Positions 11,294 to 22,305 of a stretch of 64,000 nucleotides of DNA are shown here, piece after piece (the stretch's first letter is position 1; every line of letters begins with the position of its first letter). The DNA comes from Bromus sterilis (taxonomy: Eukaryota; Streptophyta; Magnoliopsida; Poales; Poaceae): contig OX465598.1 of NCBI GenBank assembly GCA_950022295.1, positions 93,410,001 to 93,474,000 on the forward strand. The letters are read 5' to 3'. The position numbers were made by a program, and so were the translations under genes. The notes beneath the pieces are model-generated. The model did no database searches and was not told the origin of the DNA. It worked only from the letters and a program-made list of their open reading frames with translations.

Positions 11294-12060
11294 ATGATCC
11301 AAGAAGGAAGACCCTCAAAAGCAAAGCAGGACACCTATACCCTGCAGGCCGAAGCTGCCGAAGGCCTAAAGATAGCAGAAATCTACCAACTGCGTGGCGC
11401 CGAGACCAGCATCACCTTCTCTCAGAGCGACCACCCACCCACAGTCCCAAGGCCGGGGCACGCACCACTGGTCCTTGAAGCCCAGATCGGAGGTTACGAC
11501 ATGGACAGAGTCTTCATGGACGGAGGCAGCAGTCTAAACATAATCTTCGCCTGCACCCTACGCAAGACGTTAATCCCACGATCAGTTTGGAAGAAGTCAG
11601 GCACCACAATACATGGCGTAGTTCCGGGTGAAGCAGCCGTCTCCATCGGAACAATCGAGCTTGATGTGATCTTCGGCAGCAAGCGCAACTTCGCGAATCA
11701 AGCCCTCGAGTTCGAAGTGCTCGACTGGCAGTCGCAGTATCACGCCATACTCGGGCGACCAGCGTTCGCACAATTCATGGCGGTTCCGCACTATGCATAT
11801 CTCAAGATCAAAATGCCAGGACCCGCAGGAATCATCATAGTCAAGGGAAGCTTCATCAAATCGGACCAGTGCGACCGCGACTTCCACAAAGTCTCCGACA
11901 CGTTTGGAGCCGAACAACAACTCAAAGAAATAGCCATGGCGACGAATAAAAGCATCTTTCCACTGGCGAGCCGAAGCGAGTCAAAAGAATTCAGCCGCAA
12001 TTTCAGCGTCGACAGCGATACAATCACCCACAAAGTTCACCCAACTAGAAGACGGTCCGC
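11294..12060 (+). pseudogene. Protease domain of element T pol
   Basis: An open frame encodes a retropepsin-like domain: VFMDGGSSLNII near 11510 holds the catalytic Asp (DGG in place of DTG, as often in plant Tat proteases) and HAILGRPAF near 11745 is the second conserved block. The frame is lost near 12050 and the reverse transcriptase continues in another frame, so a frameshift lies between about 12030 and 12065. It was part of the gag-pol polyprotein. Confidence 0.8.
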
Positions 12061-12541
12061 GTGTACGACCACCTCCCAGAAGAACAAGCAACCGCCCTCA
12101 TAATGTTCCTTCGTGAAGAATGGAAAATTTTCGCCTGGTGCCCAGCCGACATGCCCGGAATACTACGAGAATTTGCAGAACACGTGCTCCACATCAAGCC
12201 AAACACCAAGCCACTAAAGCAGGCGCTGCGACGATTCTCAGAGCCCAAACGCAGAGCAATCGGAGAAGAAATCAACCGACTACTTGATGCACAGTTCATC
12301 CGAGAAATGAAGAAAGCAACCTAAATTGCAAACCCAATCCTAGTCCCTAAAAAGGACACTGAAGTACTATGGGCCTGTCAACAAGCACTACCCAAAAGAC
12401 CACTTCCCCCTGCCGAGAATCGATCAAATAATCGACTCCATAGCAGGATGCGACCTCCTATCCTTCCTCGACGCATACTCAGGATACAATCAGATCAGGA
12501 TGAAGGAACAAGACGAAGAGCACACCTCGTTCATCACCCCC
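12061..12541 (+). pseudogene. Reverse transcriptase N-terminal part of element T
   Basis: The first part is open to a TAA at 12322-12324, directly before IANPILVPKKDT. A short deletion or frameshift near 12360 removes the segment that normally leads into the YPKDHFPLPRID block, which is still readable at about 12390-12425. It ends in a TSFITP block, where W1 is inserted. After removal of W1 and one CCCCC, this continues at 17743 in the expected order of reverse transcriptase motifs. Confidence 0.82.
12537..12541 (+). repeat. Left TSD of W1
   Basis: CCCCC, identical to 17743-17747. It lies inside a Thr-Pro-Tyr coding stretch of the T reverse transcriptase. Confidence 0.9.
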
Positions 12542-14157
12542 TGATGGCTTCTCGCCCTTCATTGGTGATCCCCAAGTGGAAGGCGTGATGCAGTACAGCA
12601 GCGAGTTTCCCTCGGTGAAGATACCAAGGTTTGTCTCCAGTAGGACTCCGGAGATGATAAGTAGGTGTCAGCGGCGCGACTGACGTGGACCTGCACACAG
12701 ACACAGATAACTTTGTTCCCAACTAAGTTCAGAGAGGTTGTCAATCTCTCCGGTCTTGTTGTTCACAAAGGGTAAAAACACAAGGGATAATGATAGCAAG
12801 TAAAAGCAGTAAAGTAAATATAGCGTGGAAACAGTGATAAGGATATGGACCGGGATACGTGATGTTCACTAGTGATGTCTCTCTCCCAAAAGACGATAAA
12901 ACTGCTATGCGAGGTAAACAAATTACAGAAAGGCAATTGACATGATTATAAACGCACCGCAATGCTAACTATGCTACAAAAGAAAGGAAGAGGTTCAAAA
13001 GCACGGGCAGTACGCCAAAGTAAGTAGACCGTAATCCAACTGCATCTACTACTAATCATCCACCTTGAGATATCTATCCAGAACATCTCGCTGGTATTAA
13101 GTTGCGAGCCCCACCCAAAGTGTAAACCCAAAGCAACAGACAACTGCATTAAAAATAACTTTGCGTAAAGTAAACAATCCTTGCAACCGCGGTTACAAGC
13201 ACCATTGTTTTCCCCCTTGTGGAAATAGCACATCCCCTAGACTCATGTTTCTGTCACTCAAGCGTGTCATCGGGGGGCATGAACCCATAATCGAGCACAA
13301 CGTTCCCTCTTGGAGTCACTACGTACTACTTGGCCAAAGCAATAAACAGCAACGGAGAACATGCAAGAATTACTTAGGAACAAAAATATAAAAGATAGAA
13401 ACCAAATATATTACTCTATCACAATCTGAACATAATCTCATAATCCATCAGATCCCTTCAAACTCAGCATAGCAACAACAGAAATATTACCAAAGTTCCT
13501 CGATCATGTAGGGCAGCTCACGAGGTCTAAACAATGAAGATCAAAGAGGGGAGGAGAACATCACATAGCTACTGATCACGGACCCATGGTCCAAGGAAAA
13601 CTACTCACGAGACATCCGGGGAACATCCATGGTGGAGAGGAGACACCCGGAGGTCAATCCTCCCTCCGGCAGGGTGCCGGGAAGATGTCTTCTGGTGCTC
13701 CCGATCTCAGAAGCGTGGCAGCGGCGGAACAGAGGCGAGTTTGCGGAATAGGGTTCTTCTTCTGGAGTTTCCCCGTGGCGGAGAATAAATAGGCGAAGGG
13801 GGGCAGCCAGGGGTGGACCAGGGGCCCCAGGCGCCCCCCTGGCGCGGCCAGGGGTGGCGCTGCGCCGGGTGGCCGCCTGGGCCCCCCTGGCTCCCCTCTG
13901 GCCCCTCTCGGGCTCTTCGGAAAGCTTCCTTCACGCTGATTTTTTATCTGAATTTTCCCAAATTTTCTGGCACTTTATATGGGGGAAAACTGAAATAGAA
14001 AAACAGCAGAAAACAAGAACTGGCACTGGGGTGCACTGAGTTAATAGGTTAGTCCAAATATGGTCAAAAGTGTATGAAAGTGTATCTAGGTCATAGCAAT
14101 ATCACACAAAACATGCATGGAGCAAGCAGAAATTATAGATACGTTTTGGACGTATCA
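12542..14157 (-). repeat. 3' LTR of W1
   Basis: 1616 bp, nearly identical to 16126-17742. Read in its own direction it begins TGATACGTCC and ends GAAGCCATCA. Confidence 0.92.
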
Positions 14158-15137
14158 ACATGGCAGTAGCTATGAAAAGATAAAGAACACACAACAGCAA
14201 AAAGATAAGCAGGAAAAATCCTATGATGTGTTCTAAATTTTGAAAGTGGAGCGTGTTCCTCTCCCACACAAAGTAATACGGGATCTAACTTGTTATGAAC
14301 AGCAAGCAAAGCTAAAGAAACTAAAAATAAAACCTAATAGCAAGACGCTCCAAGCATAGCACATAACGCATGAAGTGATAAAAATATAGTGAGACGAAGG
14401 ACGAACTGATGATTGTTGATGGAGAAGGGGATGCACGGGGGCATCCCCAAACTTAGACGCTTGAGTCTCCTTGAATATTTATTGGGGATGCATGGGGGCA
14501 TCCCCAAGCTTGAGCGCTTGACACTCCTGCATCTTCTTTCATCATCTTCCATCGCACACTTGAAAACTCCCTTCATACATAACTCATCATAAGCTGATTA
14601 GAGAGGTTAGTACCCTTAATAAATAATTTTTTCCCACTGGATATAAAGATATTCTTGAAGAGCTACTGTTTCTCAAGAGTGCCAAAAAGTTTTTGCAAAG
14701 AAAAAGCAAGCTTAAGGTTTGCAAAAGTTAGGAGAGACAAAACGTGGTAGAATCTGTGAAAAAAAGAACAGCAGATAGTAAAGAATGTTTTAGGGGCACT
14801 TCTGCAATTCAAATAAAAAAACTCAGAACATACGGAAGTTTCGTAATTGTATAGAGCATACTGTGTAAAAATTTCAGCTCACAAAGATGAACTGGAATTT
14901 TTCTGGTCACGAGGACAGAATGTGTTTTCTGGACAACATGTCACAACTTTTACTTCCCTTGCCGTAAGAGGCTATAACTTGGCACAAAGTTGAAAAATAA
15001 AGATACAATGATGTTGCTACAGAAGTAACAATCATCAAGACACAACAAAAGCAAATTGAAACACCTGAATTCGTTGCGGGCTGCCTCCCGAAAGCGCTTC
15101 TTTAAAGCCATTAGCTAGGCTTAATGCAAAAGAAGAA
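14158..15137 (-). other. W1 3' untranslated module with two hairpins
   Basis: About 980 bp without a supported gene. It matches, in reverse, W-main from about 41760 to 42733: the shared block after the ORF stop (AAGCGCTTTCGGGAGGC on the W-main strand), a long AT-rich stretch and the two 22-bp hairpins near 14430-14510. Unlike W-main it ends abruptly at the LTR, without the purine-rich tract expected there. Confidence 0.75.
14428..14510 (-). repeat. Paired GGGGATGC/GCATCCCC hairpins in W1
   Basis: Two copies of an inverted repeat with 8-bp arms GGGGATGC and GCATCCCC around a six-base loop, about 58 bp apart. The same pair occurs at 42384-42463 in W-main. Confidence 0.75.
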
Positions 15138-16013
15138 TCAAGTTTTATTAAGAGAAAGAGAATAACTAGCCCGTGTAACAGACTCAAAAGGTAACTTGAT
15201 TTTCTTTCTAGGGAAGTGTTCCATCCCCTTTTTGAATGGGAATTGGAATTTTATATTCCCCTCTTTCATGTCAATAACCGGACCAACGGTGCGAAGAAAA
15301 GGACGTCCCAAAATAATTGGACATAAAGGTTCACACTCTATATCCATAACAATAAAATCAACGGGAACATAGTTGTCATTGACAATGATAAGAACATCGT
15401 CGATCTTCCCCAAAGGTTTCTTTACGGAAGAATCAACAAGATGAACACCAAAAGAACAAGGCTCAAAAGGCTTCAATTCAAACATATCAAATACTCTTTT
15501 GGGCATAACGAAGGTACTAGCTCCAACATCACATAAAGCATAGCAAGAGAAGTTATTTAATTTAATTTTGATCATAGGGTCCCAACCATCATCTAGCTTC
15601 CTAGGTATGGAGGCTTCTACTCTAAGCTTCTCCTCCCTAGCTTTGATGAGAGCATTTGTGATATGCTCCGTGAATGCAAGATTAAGTGTGCTAGTGTGGG
15701 GGTCTCTAGACATTTTGTGTAGTAAGCTAATAACTTCTGAGAGGGTGCAACTATCAAAATCAGTATCACTACTATCAAAGGTGGTAGTAGTGTCATCTAG
15801 GCTCACTTGTTTGAAACCCTCTATGTTCATAGGAGTTTCTTTATCTACGGTTGAGGTATTAGCATCACCATTAATAGGTCCAACGGGACTAGGAGTGCAG
15901 ATAAAGTCTTGGTTGTTGTGACTAGTGAAGTCACACAACTTGGTGTTTTCAGTGGAACCCATAGTAGCAGCAAGTGTGGCAGATTTTTTTGTAGTTTTTG
16001 GTAAAAGACACAA
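15138..16013 (-). CDS. W1 ORF: protein with a lone retropepsin-like domain
   Basis: 291 residues from the first ATG. The likelier start is the ATG at residue 18 (MGSTEN, about 15962), because the same codons begin the ORF remnant of W2. The N-terminal half is acidic and Ser/Thr-rich with no domain I recognise. The C-terminal half (about residues 165-260) is a retropepsin-like fold: CYALCDVGAS holds the catalytic Asp (DVGA, close to the DLGA of Athila-lineage proteases) and CPIILGRPFL is the second block. It ends about 30 residues later without any reverse transcriptase. This looks like the protease segment of an Athila-type pol kept as a separate ORF. It is open throughout. Its function, if any, is unknown. 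Confidence 0.8.
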   Translation of the reverse strand: MCLLPKTTKKSATLAATMGSTENTKLCDFTSHNNQDFICTPSPVGPINGDANTSTVDKETPMNIEGFKQVSLDDTTTTFDSSDTDFDSCTLSEVISLLHKMSRDPHTSTLNLAFTEHITNALIKAREEKLRVEASIPRKLDDGWDPMIKIKLNNFSCYALCDVGASTFVMPKRVFDMFELKPFEPCSFGVHLVDSSVKKPLGKIDDVLIIVNDNYVPVDFIVMDIECEPLCPIILGRPFLRTVGPVIDMKEGNIKFQFPFKKGMEHFPRKKIKLPFESVTRASYSLSLNKT

Positions 16014-16097
16014 AGATAAAAACTGAAAGATAAACTAACAAGACTAAAAAACAAAGGTAAAGGGTAGTGTGCAACTCCCCTATCTTAGCACTCGGAG

Positions 16098-16115
16098 TCC
16101 CCGGCAACGGCGCCA
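16098..16115 (-). promoter_or_regulatory. Primer-binding site of W1
   Basis: On the minus strand TGGCGCCGTTGCCGGGGA, 10 bases inside the 5' LTR. In plant elements this sequence is usually matched to a tRNA-Asp 3' end. Confidence 0.85.
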
Positions 16116-16125
16116 GAAATTCGCT

Positions 16126-17742
16126 TGATGGCTTCTCGCCCTTCGTTGGTGAGCCCCAAGTGGAAGGCGTGATGCAGTACAACAGCGAGTTTCCCTCGGT
16201 GAAGATACCAAGGTTTGTCTCCAGTAGGACTCCGGAGATGATAAGTAGGTGTCAGCGGCGCGACTGGCGTGGACCTGCACACAGACACAGATAACTTTGT
16301 TCCCAACGAAGTTCAGAGAGGTTGTCAATCTCTCCGGTCTTGTTGTTCACAAAGGGTAAAAACACAAGGGATAATGATAGCAAGTAAAAGCATTAAAGTA
16401 AATATAGCGTGGAAACAGTGATAAGGAAATGAACCGGGATACGTGATGTTCACTAGTGATGTCTCTCTCCCAAAAGACGATAAAACTGCTATGCGAGGTA
16501 AACAAATTACAGAAAGGCAATTGACAAGATTATAAATGCACCGCAATGCTAACTATGCTACAAAAGAAAGGAAGAGGTTCAAAAGCACGGGCAGTACGCC
16601 AAAGTAAGTAGACCGTAATCCAACTGCATCTACTACAAATCATCCACCTTGAAATATCTATCCAGAACATCTCGCTGGTATTAAGTTGCGAGCCCCACCC
16701 AAAGTGTAAACCCAAAGCAACAGACAACTGCATTAAAAAGAACTTTGCGTAAAGTAAACAATCCTTGCAACCGTGGTTACAAGAACCGTTGTTTTCCCCC
16801 TTGTAGCAACAGCACATCCCCTAGACTCATGTTTCTGTCACTCAAGCGTGTCATCGGGGGGCATGAACCCACAATCGAGCACAACGTTCCCTCTTGGAGT
16901 CACTACCTACTACTTGGCCAAAGCAATAAATAGCAACGGAGAACATGCAAGAATTACTTAGGAACAAAAATATAAAAGATAGAAACCAAATATATTACTC
17001 GATCACAATCTGAACATAATCTCATAATCCATCAGATCCCTTCAAACTCAGCATAGCAACAGCAGAAATATTATAAAAGTGCCTCGATCATGTAGGGCAG
17101 CTCAAGAGGTCTAAACAATGAAGATCAAAGAGGGGAGGAGAACATCACATAGCTACTGATCACGGACCCATGGTCCAAGGAAAACTACTCACGAGACATC
17201 CGGGGAACATCCATGGTGGAGAGGAGACACCCGGAGGTCAATCCTCCCTCCGGCAGGGTGCCGGGAAGAGGTCTTCTGGTGCTCCCGATCTCAGAAGCGC
17301 GGCGGCGGCGGAACAGAGGCGAGTTTGCGGAATAGGGTTCTTCTTATGGAGTTTCCCCGTGGCGGAGAATAAATAGGCGAAGGGGGGCAGCCAGAGGTGG
17401 ACCAGGGGGCCCAGGCGCCCCCTGGCGCGGCCAGGGGTGGGGCCGCGCCGGGTGGCCGCCTGGGCCCCCTGGCTCCCCTCTGGCCCCTCTCGGGCTCTTC
17501 GCGAAGCTTCCTTCATGCTGATTTTTTATCTGAATTTTCCCGAATTTTTCTGGCACTTTTTATATGGGGGGAAACTGAAATAGAAAAACAGCAGAAAACA
17601 GGAACTGGCACTGGGGTGCACTGAGTTAATAGGTTAGTACAAATATGATCAAAAGTGTATGAAAGTGTATCTAGATCATAGCAATATCACACAAAACATG
17701 CATGGAGCAAGCAGAAATTATAGATACGTTTTGGATGTATCA
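16126..17742 (-). repeat. 5' LTR of W1
   Basis: 1617 bp, pair of 12542-14157. The right end joins the second CCCCC TSD. Confidence 0.92.
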
Positions 17743-19184
17743 CCCCCTACGGCGTGTTCTGCTACCAAACAATGCCTTTTGGCCTAAAAAATGCCGGAGC
17801 AACGTACCAGCGAATGATGCAAGCATGCTTGAGAGACCAGATTGGCAGAAACGTCCAGGTCTATGTAGACAACATTGTCATCAAAACCTATAGCGCAAAC
17901 ACACTACTCGACGACCTCCGTGAAACATTCGCGGCCCTCAACAAGTACAGAATCAAGCTCAACCCAAAAAAGTGCGTGTTCGGCGTCCCAGCCGGAAAAC
18001 TACTCGGGTACATGGTCTCTGCCCGAGGAATCGAAGAAAACCCCGAAAAGGTCCAAGCAATCGCCAAGATGCAAAGGCCAACCAACATCAGAGGCGTCCA
18101 GCAGCTCATAGGAAAACTCGCAAAATTGAACCGCTTCATCAGCAGGCTAGGAGAAAGGACTTTACCGTTCTACAAACTGCTGAGAAAAGGAGAAAAATTC
18201 GAGTGGACCGAGGAATCCCGCAATGCATTCACAGACCTAAAGAAAACCCCCTCGAACCCACCAATCTTGGCGGTTCCTAAAGAACGGGAGAAGTTGTACC
18301 TCTATATAGCAGCGCGCAGCAGTGTCGTGAGCACGGTGCTCGTCGTCGAGTGCGCAGAAGAAGGCAAAATCCAGAGCATACAAAGACCAATCTACTACCT
18401 CAGCACGCTGCTCACAAAGCCACAGCAACGGTACCCACACTACCAGAATCTCCTGCTCGCCATTATCATGACCTCCAGGAAAGTATCGCACTACTTCGAC
18501 GAACACTCCATCACAATCGTGAGCAGTGCACCACTTGCGGACATCCTCAACAATCCCGGAGCGACCGGCCGATTCGCTGAGTGGAACATGGAGCTCAGCC
18601 CGCGAGATCTGCAATTCAAACACCCAACAGCAATCAAAGCCCAAGTACTCCCAGACTTCCTGGTCGAGTGGGCAGAGGTCCAAACACCAGGTCCCCCAGA
18701 CCTATCCAACTCATGGACGATGTATTTCGACGGATCCAAAAGACAGCAAGGAGCCGGAGCAGGCGTTGTACTAGTCTCCCCCAAAGGAACAAAGCTCAAA
18801 TACATCCACCAGATCAACTTCAGCAATGCCTCCAACAACGAAGCAGAATACGATGCACTACTCCACGGCATGCGCATGGCAAAAACTTGCGGCGCCACTC
18901 GCCTCTCGATCTATGGTGACTCCAACCTCGTCGTCCAGCAGTCGATGGAAGACTGTAACGCAGTCGCAGACAACATGACAGCCTACCAAAAGCTCTATAA
19001 CACACTAGAGGGAGGATTCAACGGCTGCAAACTCAACTACATCCCCAGAGCAAATAACACAGAAGCCGACGAACTTGCGAACATCGGATCGACTCGAGGA
19101 CCAATACCACCAGGTGTTTTCCTCGAGAGCATCAACCAGAGATCAATCAAAGCAAAGCCAGCGGAACCCAAGGTAGTCGCGTAG
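17743..19184 (+). pseudogene. Element T pol: reverse transcriptase C-terminal part and two RNase H domains
   Basis: Open from the W1 TSD to a TAG at 19182-19184. QTMPFGLKNAGATYQ (about 17767) continues the reverse transcriptase interrupted by W1. The active-site box reads VYVDNIVI near 17862, so the second catalytic Asp of YVDD is Asn (GAC to AAC). A degenerate retroviral-type RNase H follows, and then an archaeal-type RNase H (about 18715-19090) with MYFDGS, NNEAEYDALL, YGDSNLVV and NNTEADELAN, supplying all four acidic residues. The dual RNase H marks the Tat lineage. The enzyme should be dead because of YVDN. Confidence 0.9.
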
Positions 19185-20528
19185 GAATATGGCACAAATG
19201 AACCAGCACAGGTGGCAGCAACGAGCACAGCCGATGGCACAAGCATCCAAGCAACCGAAGCCGAAAAACCAACAACACTCGAAGACCCAGCCTGGGCAAA
19301 ACCTTTTCTTCGATTCCTAAATGAGGGCACCCTACCACTAGACGTTGCAGAAGCCCGACGCATCAGTCGACGATCTAAAGCATTCACAGTAATCAACAGA
19401 CAGCTCTATAAGCGCAGCATTTCTCAGGTCCTCCAAAAGTGTATAGATGAAGAAGACGACAAAGCCCTACTGCTCGAGATCCATGAAGGCACCTGCGGAC
19501 ATCACGCGAGCAGTCGAGCACTCGTGGCCAAGGACTTTCGAGCGGGTTTCTACTGGCCGACCGCTATGAGAAATGCAGAGGATATAGTACGGCGTTGCAT
19601 CGCCTACCAAAAGTTCGCCAACAGGCCACACGCCCCAGCATCGGAACTCAAAACCATACTGTTTTCATGGCCATTTGCCACATGGGGACTCGACATGGTG
19701 GGCCCACTCGAGAAATCCTCAAAAGGAGGACGAACACACCTACTAGTCGCAGTTGACAAGTTCACAAAATGGATCGAAGCAGTACCAATCACTAGCTCAA
19801 CAGCCCTCACAGCAGTTAACTTCATCAAGTCAATCATCTTCAGATTCGGAGTACCACACAACATCATCACAGACAATGGTACAAACTTCACAGCAGCAGA
19901 ATTCCAAAACTTCTGTCAAGAGATGGGCATCAAAATCAACTACGCATCAGTCGCACACCCACAGTCCAACGGCCAAGTGGAGAAAGAAAACGGCCTAGTA
20001 TGCGGAGGAATAAATAAACGACTCCTAGCACCACTAGAACAAGCCGCATGCAACTGGGTAGAGGAACTTCCCGCGGTACTATGGAGCCTACGCACCACCC
20101 CAAATAGATCGACCCAGTACACACCTTTCTTCTTGGTATACGGGGCAGAAGCAGTACTGCCGCACGAATTAAAATTTGGAGCTCCCAGAATCTCAGGGTA
20201 CGAAGAGGAAGAGGAAGAAGAAGCACTGCAGAATGACAAAGACACAGCAGACGAAGCACGGGACACAGCCATCACAAGATCTGAAGGATACCAGGACAAA
20301 CTGTGCACATATCAAAGCAGTCGCCGGCGGACCAGAACGTTCACGAAAGGAGACCTCGTGTTACGGATAATACAGGAAAAAGTGCACAAGCTTTCCCCGC
20401 AATGGGAGGGGCCGTTCATAATCTCGGAAGTCATAGGAGGAGGCGCATACAGGTTGAAGAACCCGAAAACCAATGAGGACGTGGGAAATCCATGGAACGT
20501 AGCGAACCTACGCCTGTTCTACCCATAG
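19185..20528 (+). pseudogene. Element T integrase
   Basis: Same frame as the upstream pol, separated only by the TAG at 19182-19184. The zinc-binding part has the His pair (CGHHAS near 19495), but the last Cys pair reads CIAYQ instead of CxxCQ, a Cys-to-Tyr change. The core has Asp in WGLDMVGPL (about 19685), Asp in ITDNGTNF (about 19870) and Glu in SNGQVEKENG (about 19970), so DDE is complete. A glutamate run and a C-terminal domain ending NPWNVANLRLFYP follow. The natural stop is at 20526-20528. Confidence 0.9.
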
Positions 20529-20619
20529 TCCTCTAGGCATTGTCAGAGACATCGACAGCAGCACCGATCGGCAACCCATGTAAAACTCGAAGAAATAAAA
20601 TAATGCTGCCCAACCTCTC

Positions 20620-21042
20620 TACTTAAAAGCACTCGGGGGCTCGAGTATAAAAACTCCCCCGAAGAGACGCTATCCTCGCTCATGCGACTATACTTAAAAG
20701 CACTCGGGGGCTCGAGCATAAAACTCCCCCCGAGAGACGCTATCCTCACTCATGCGACTATACTTAAAAGCACTCGGGGGCTCGAGCATAAAATCTCCCC
20801 CCGAGAGATGCTATCCTCGCTCATGCGACTATACTTATAAGCACTCGGGGGATCGAGCATAAAAACTCCCCCCGAGAGACGCTATCCTCGCACATGCGAC
20901 TATACTTAAAAGCACTCGGGGGCTCGAGCATAAAACTCCCCCCGAGAGACGCTATCCTCGCACATGCGACTATACTTAAAAGCACTCGGGGGGCTTGAGC
21001 ATAAATCTCCCCCCAAGAGACGCTATCTTCGCTGTAACGCGA
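20620..21042 (+). repeat. Six tandem 70-71-bp repeats in the T 3' region
   Basis: Units start at 20620, 20691, 20761, 20832, 20903 and 20973. Each begins TACTTAAAAGCACTCGGGGG and holds a CTCGAG-centred stretch, then CTCCCCC, GAGAGACGCTATCCTCG and ATGCGAC. The last unit is more diverged. Tandem repeats after the integrase are common in this lineage. The CACTCGGGGG motif recurs in the polypurine tract at 23615-23624. Confidence 0.93.
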
Positions 21043-21623
21043 CCCCATCTGCAAGCACCGGGAAACCAAAACACAAGATCCCCTCTGACTCACCAAGAGT
21101 TTTCCGCAAAAAAGATAACGCAAAGTTCTTTAGTCTTCACCTGATCGCAAGAGATCACCTAAAGACTCGGGGGCTACTCCCATCGGGAGCGCTGACACGC
21201 ACCCGATCAAAAACTTGGAATAAAACAGCAACGGGAAAGGACAGCCCAGGTAGACAAAAATCACAGCCTACGTCTGATTCTAAAAATCAAACGTAGCCTC
21301 GGGGGCTACTCCCATCGGGAGCGCTGCCGCGCACCCGAAGGACAATTTCATTACAAAGGAGGCGAGGACAATTTCCATTACAAAGGGGTCGAGAACAGTT
21401 TTCATTACAAAAGATTCAAAGGACAGTTATCACTACAAAAGGAGTCGAGCAACTACCAGACGGGTTACAACCATCCCAAGGAATTATGACTTCTACATGT
21501 ATGCTCATGATGAGATAATTGGCACTTTCGTACCACAACTTGACGAGCATCACCACAGACAAAGTAGCAACCCAGTCCGCGAAGAAGCAGGTCGCCGTCC
21601 TCCAGTTCTACAAGGTGCCTCGC
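21043..21623 (+). other. T 3' region without a gene
   Basis: About 580 bp. A CTCGGGGGCTACTCCCATCG block occurs twice (about 21167 and 21298), followed by short repeated units ending in ATTACAAA (21350-21440). No gene is seen. Confidence 0.6.
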
Positions 21624-22241
21624 CTACTGACGCAACCGCTTGACGACCGGCTTGACGTCCAGCTCATCTTTAGAACTAGAAGAGAAAGCACCATCAGCCG
21701 AGGAATCGGCCGAAGATGAAGTCACGGGAGAAGCATGCGAACCACCACTCGACCCATCGGAATTGCCACTGCTCGTTTCCTCCCAGTATAGATCCAGATG
21801 ATTGCCACCAGCATCAAATGCACGAACAATGAGAGTATCTTCGCGATCAAAACGACATCAAAGGCTATCTCCGTCACGCATATTCAACCGACGAGAAAAC
21901 ACCCTCCAGCCAGATCCAAGGAAAATCAAGGATGAATTATCAACCTCCAACTCCACCCAAGAAGAAGACTGAGCGCATCCATGAAGACGGAGCGAGAGAC
22001 CCCTCAAATTAAGCTCATAAGCAATGGAGGAAAACGAGAACGGAAGAGGAATCCGGGCAGAGGTCCGGCTAAGAACACGCAAAATAAAATCATAGCGCTA
22101 AAAACCCTCTTCCATGGAAGAAGAAGAAGGCGCCGACGCAACACCACGATATCCACCGCGCGAAGAGCGAGGCGTGCGGCCACCACGGCCACGGGGGCCA
22201 CGACCTCGCCCAGTCACACCACCACCATGCTTGGGCGCCAT
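21624..22241 (-). pseudogene. Antisense ORF of element T: RGG-rich, B3-like protein
   Basis: Read on the minus strand from ATG 22239-22241 to TAG 21624-21626, one frame of 205 codons is broken only by TAG (22098-22100) and TGA (21858-21860). Residues 1-45 are Gly/Arg-rich with RGG and GRGRG motifs, like RNA- or DNA-binding tails. Residues about 55-145 follow the pattern of a B3 DNA-binding domain: IPLPFSF, LSLRLHG, SSWVELEVDN, GSGWRVFSRRLNMRDGDSL, then an acidic turn and TLIVRAFDAGG. The C-terminus is Ser/Asp-rich and ends in the basic KPVVKRLR. The domain call comes from pattern only and needs a profile search. Extra ORFs in the 3' region are known in Tat-lineage elements. Confidence 0.65.
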
Positions 22242-22305
22242 ATGAAGAAGAAGCATAAGAGAAAGATGCGAAAAATGGATGCCAAGGAAAGGCAACCACG
22301 GGAGG

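Larger units (their letters stand above)
12542..17742 (-). mobile_element. W1: non-autonomous LTR element carrying only a protease-domain ORF
   Basis: 5.2 kb, minus strand. The 3' LTR is 12542-14157 and the 5' LTR 16126-17742; each ends TGATGGCTTCTCGCCC...ACGTATCA when read on the plus strand. The TSD CCCCC is perfect. The internal part is only 1968 bp and holds a primer-binding site, one ORF and a 3' UTR with two hairpins. There is no gag core, reverse transcriptase, RNase H or integrase, so it must have been mobilised in trans. LTR differences are few by eye, so it is young relative to its host T. The LTR resembles abundant Triticeae gypsy families (WHAM/Sabrina type); the name is not verified. 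Confidence 0.92.

Noticed and set aside
18350..19396. Overlapping ORFs on both strands in the T RNase H and integrase region
   Set aside because: Shadows of the pol frame, with no domain of their own.
20620..21042. Regular repeats resembling a CRISPR array
   Set aside because: The units are contiguous 70-bp tandem copies without unique spacers, in the 3' region of a plant retrotransposon.
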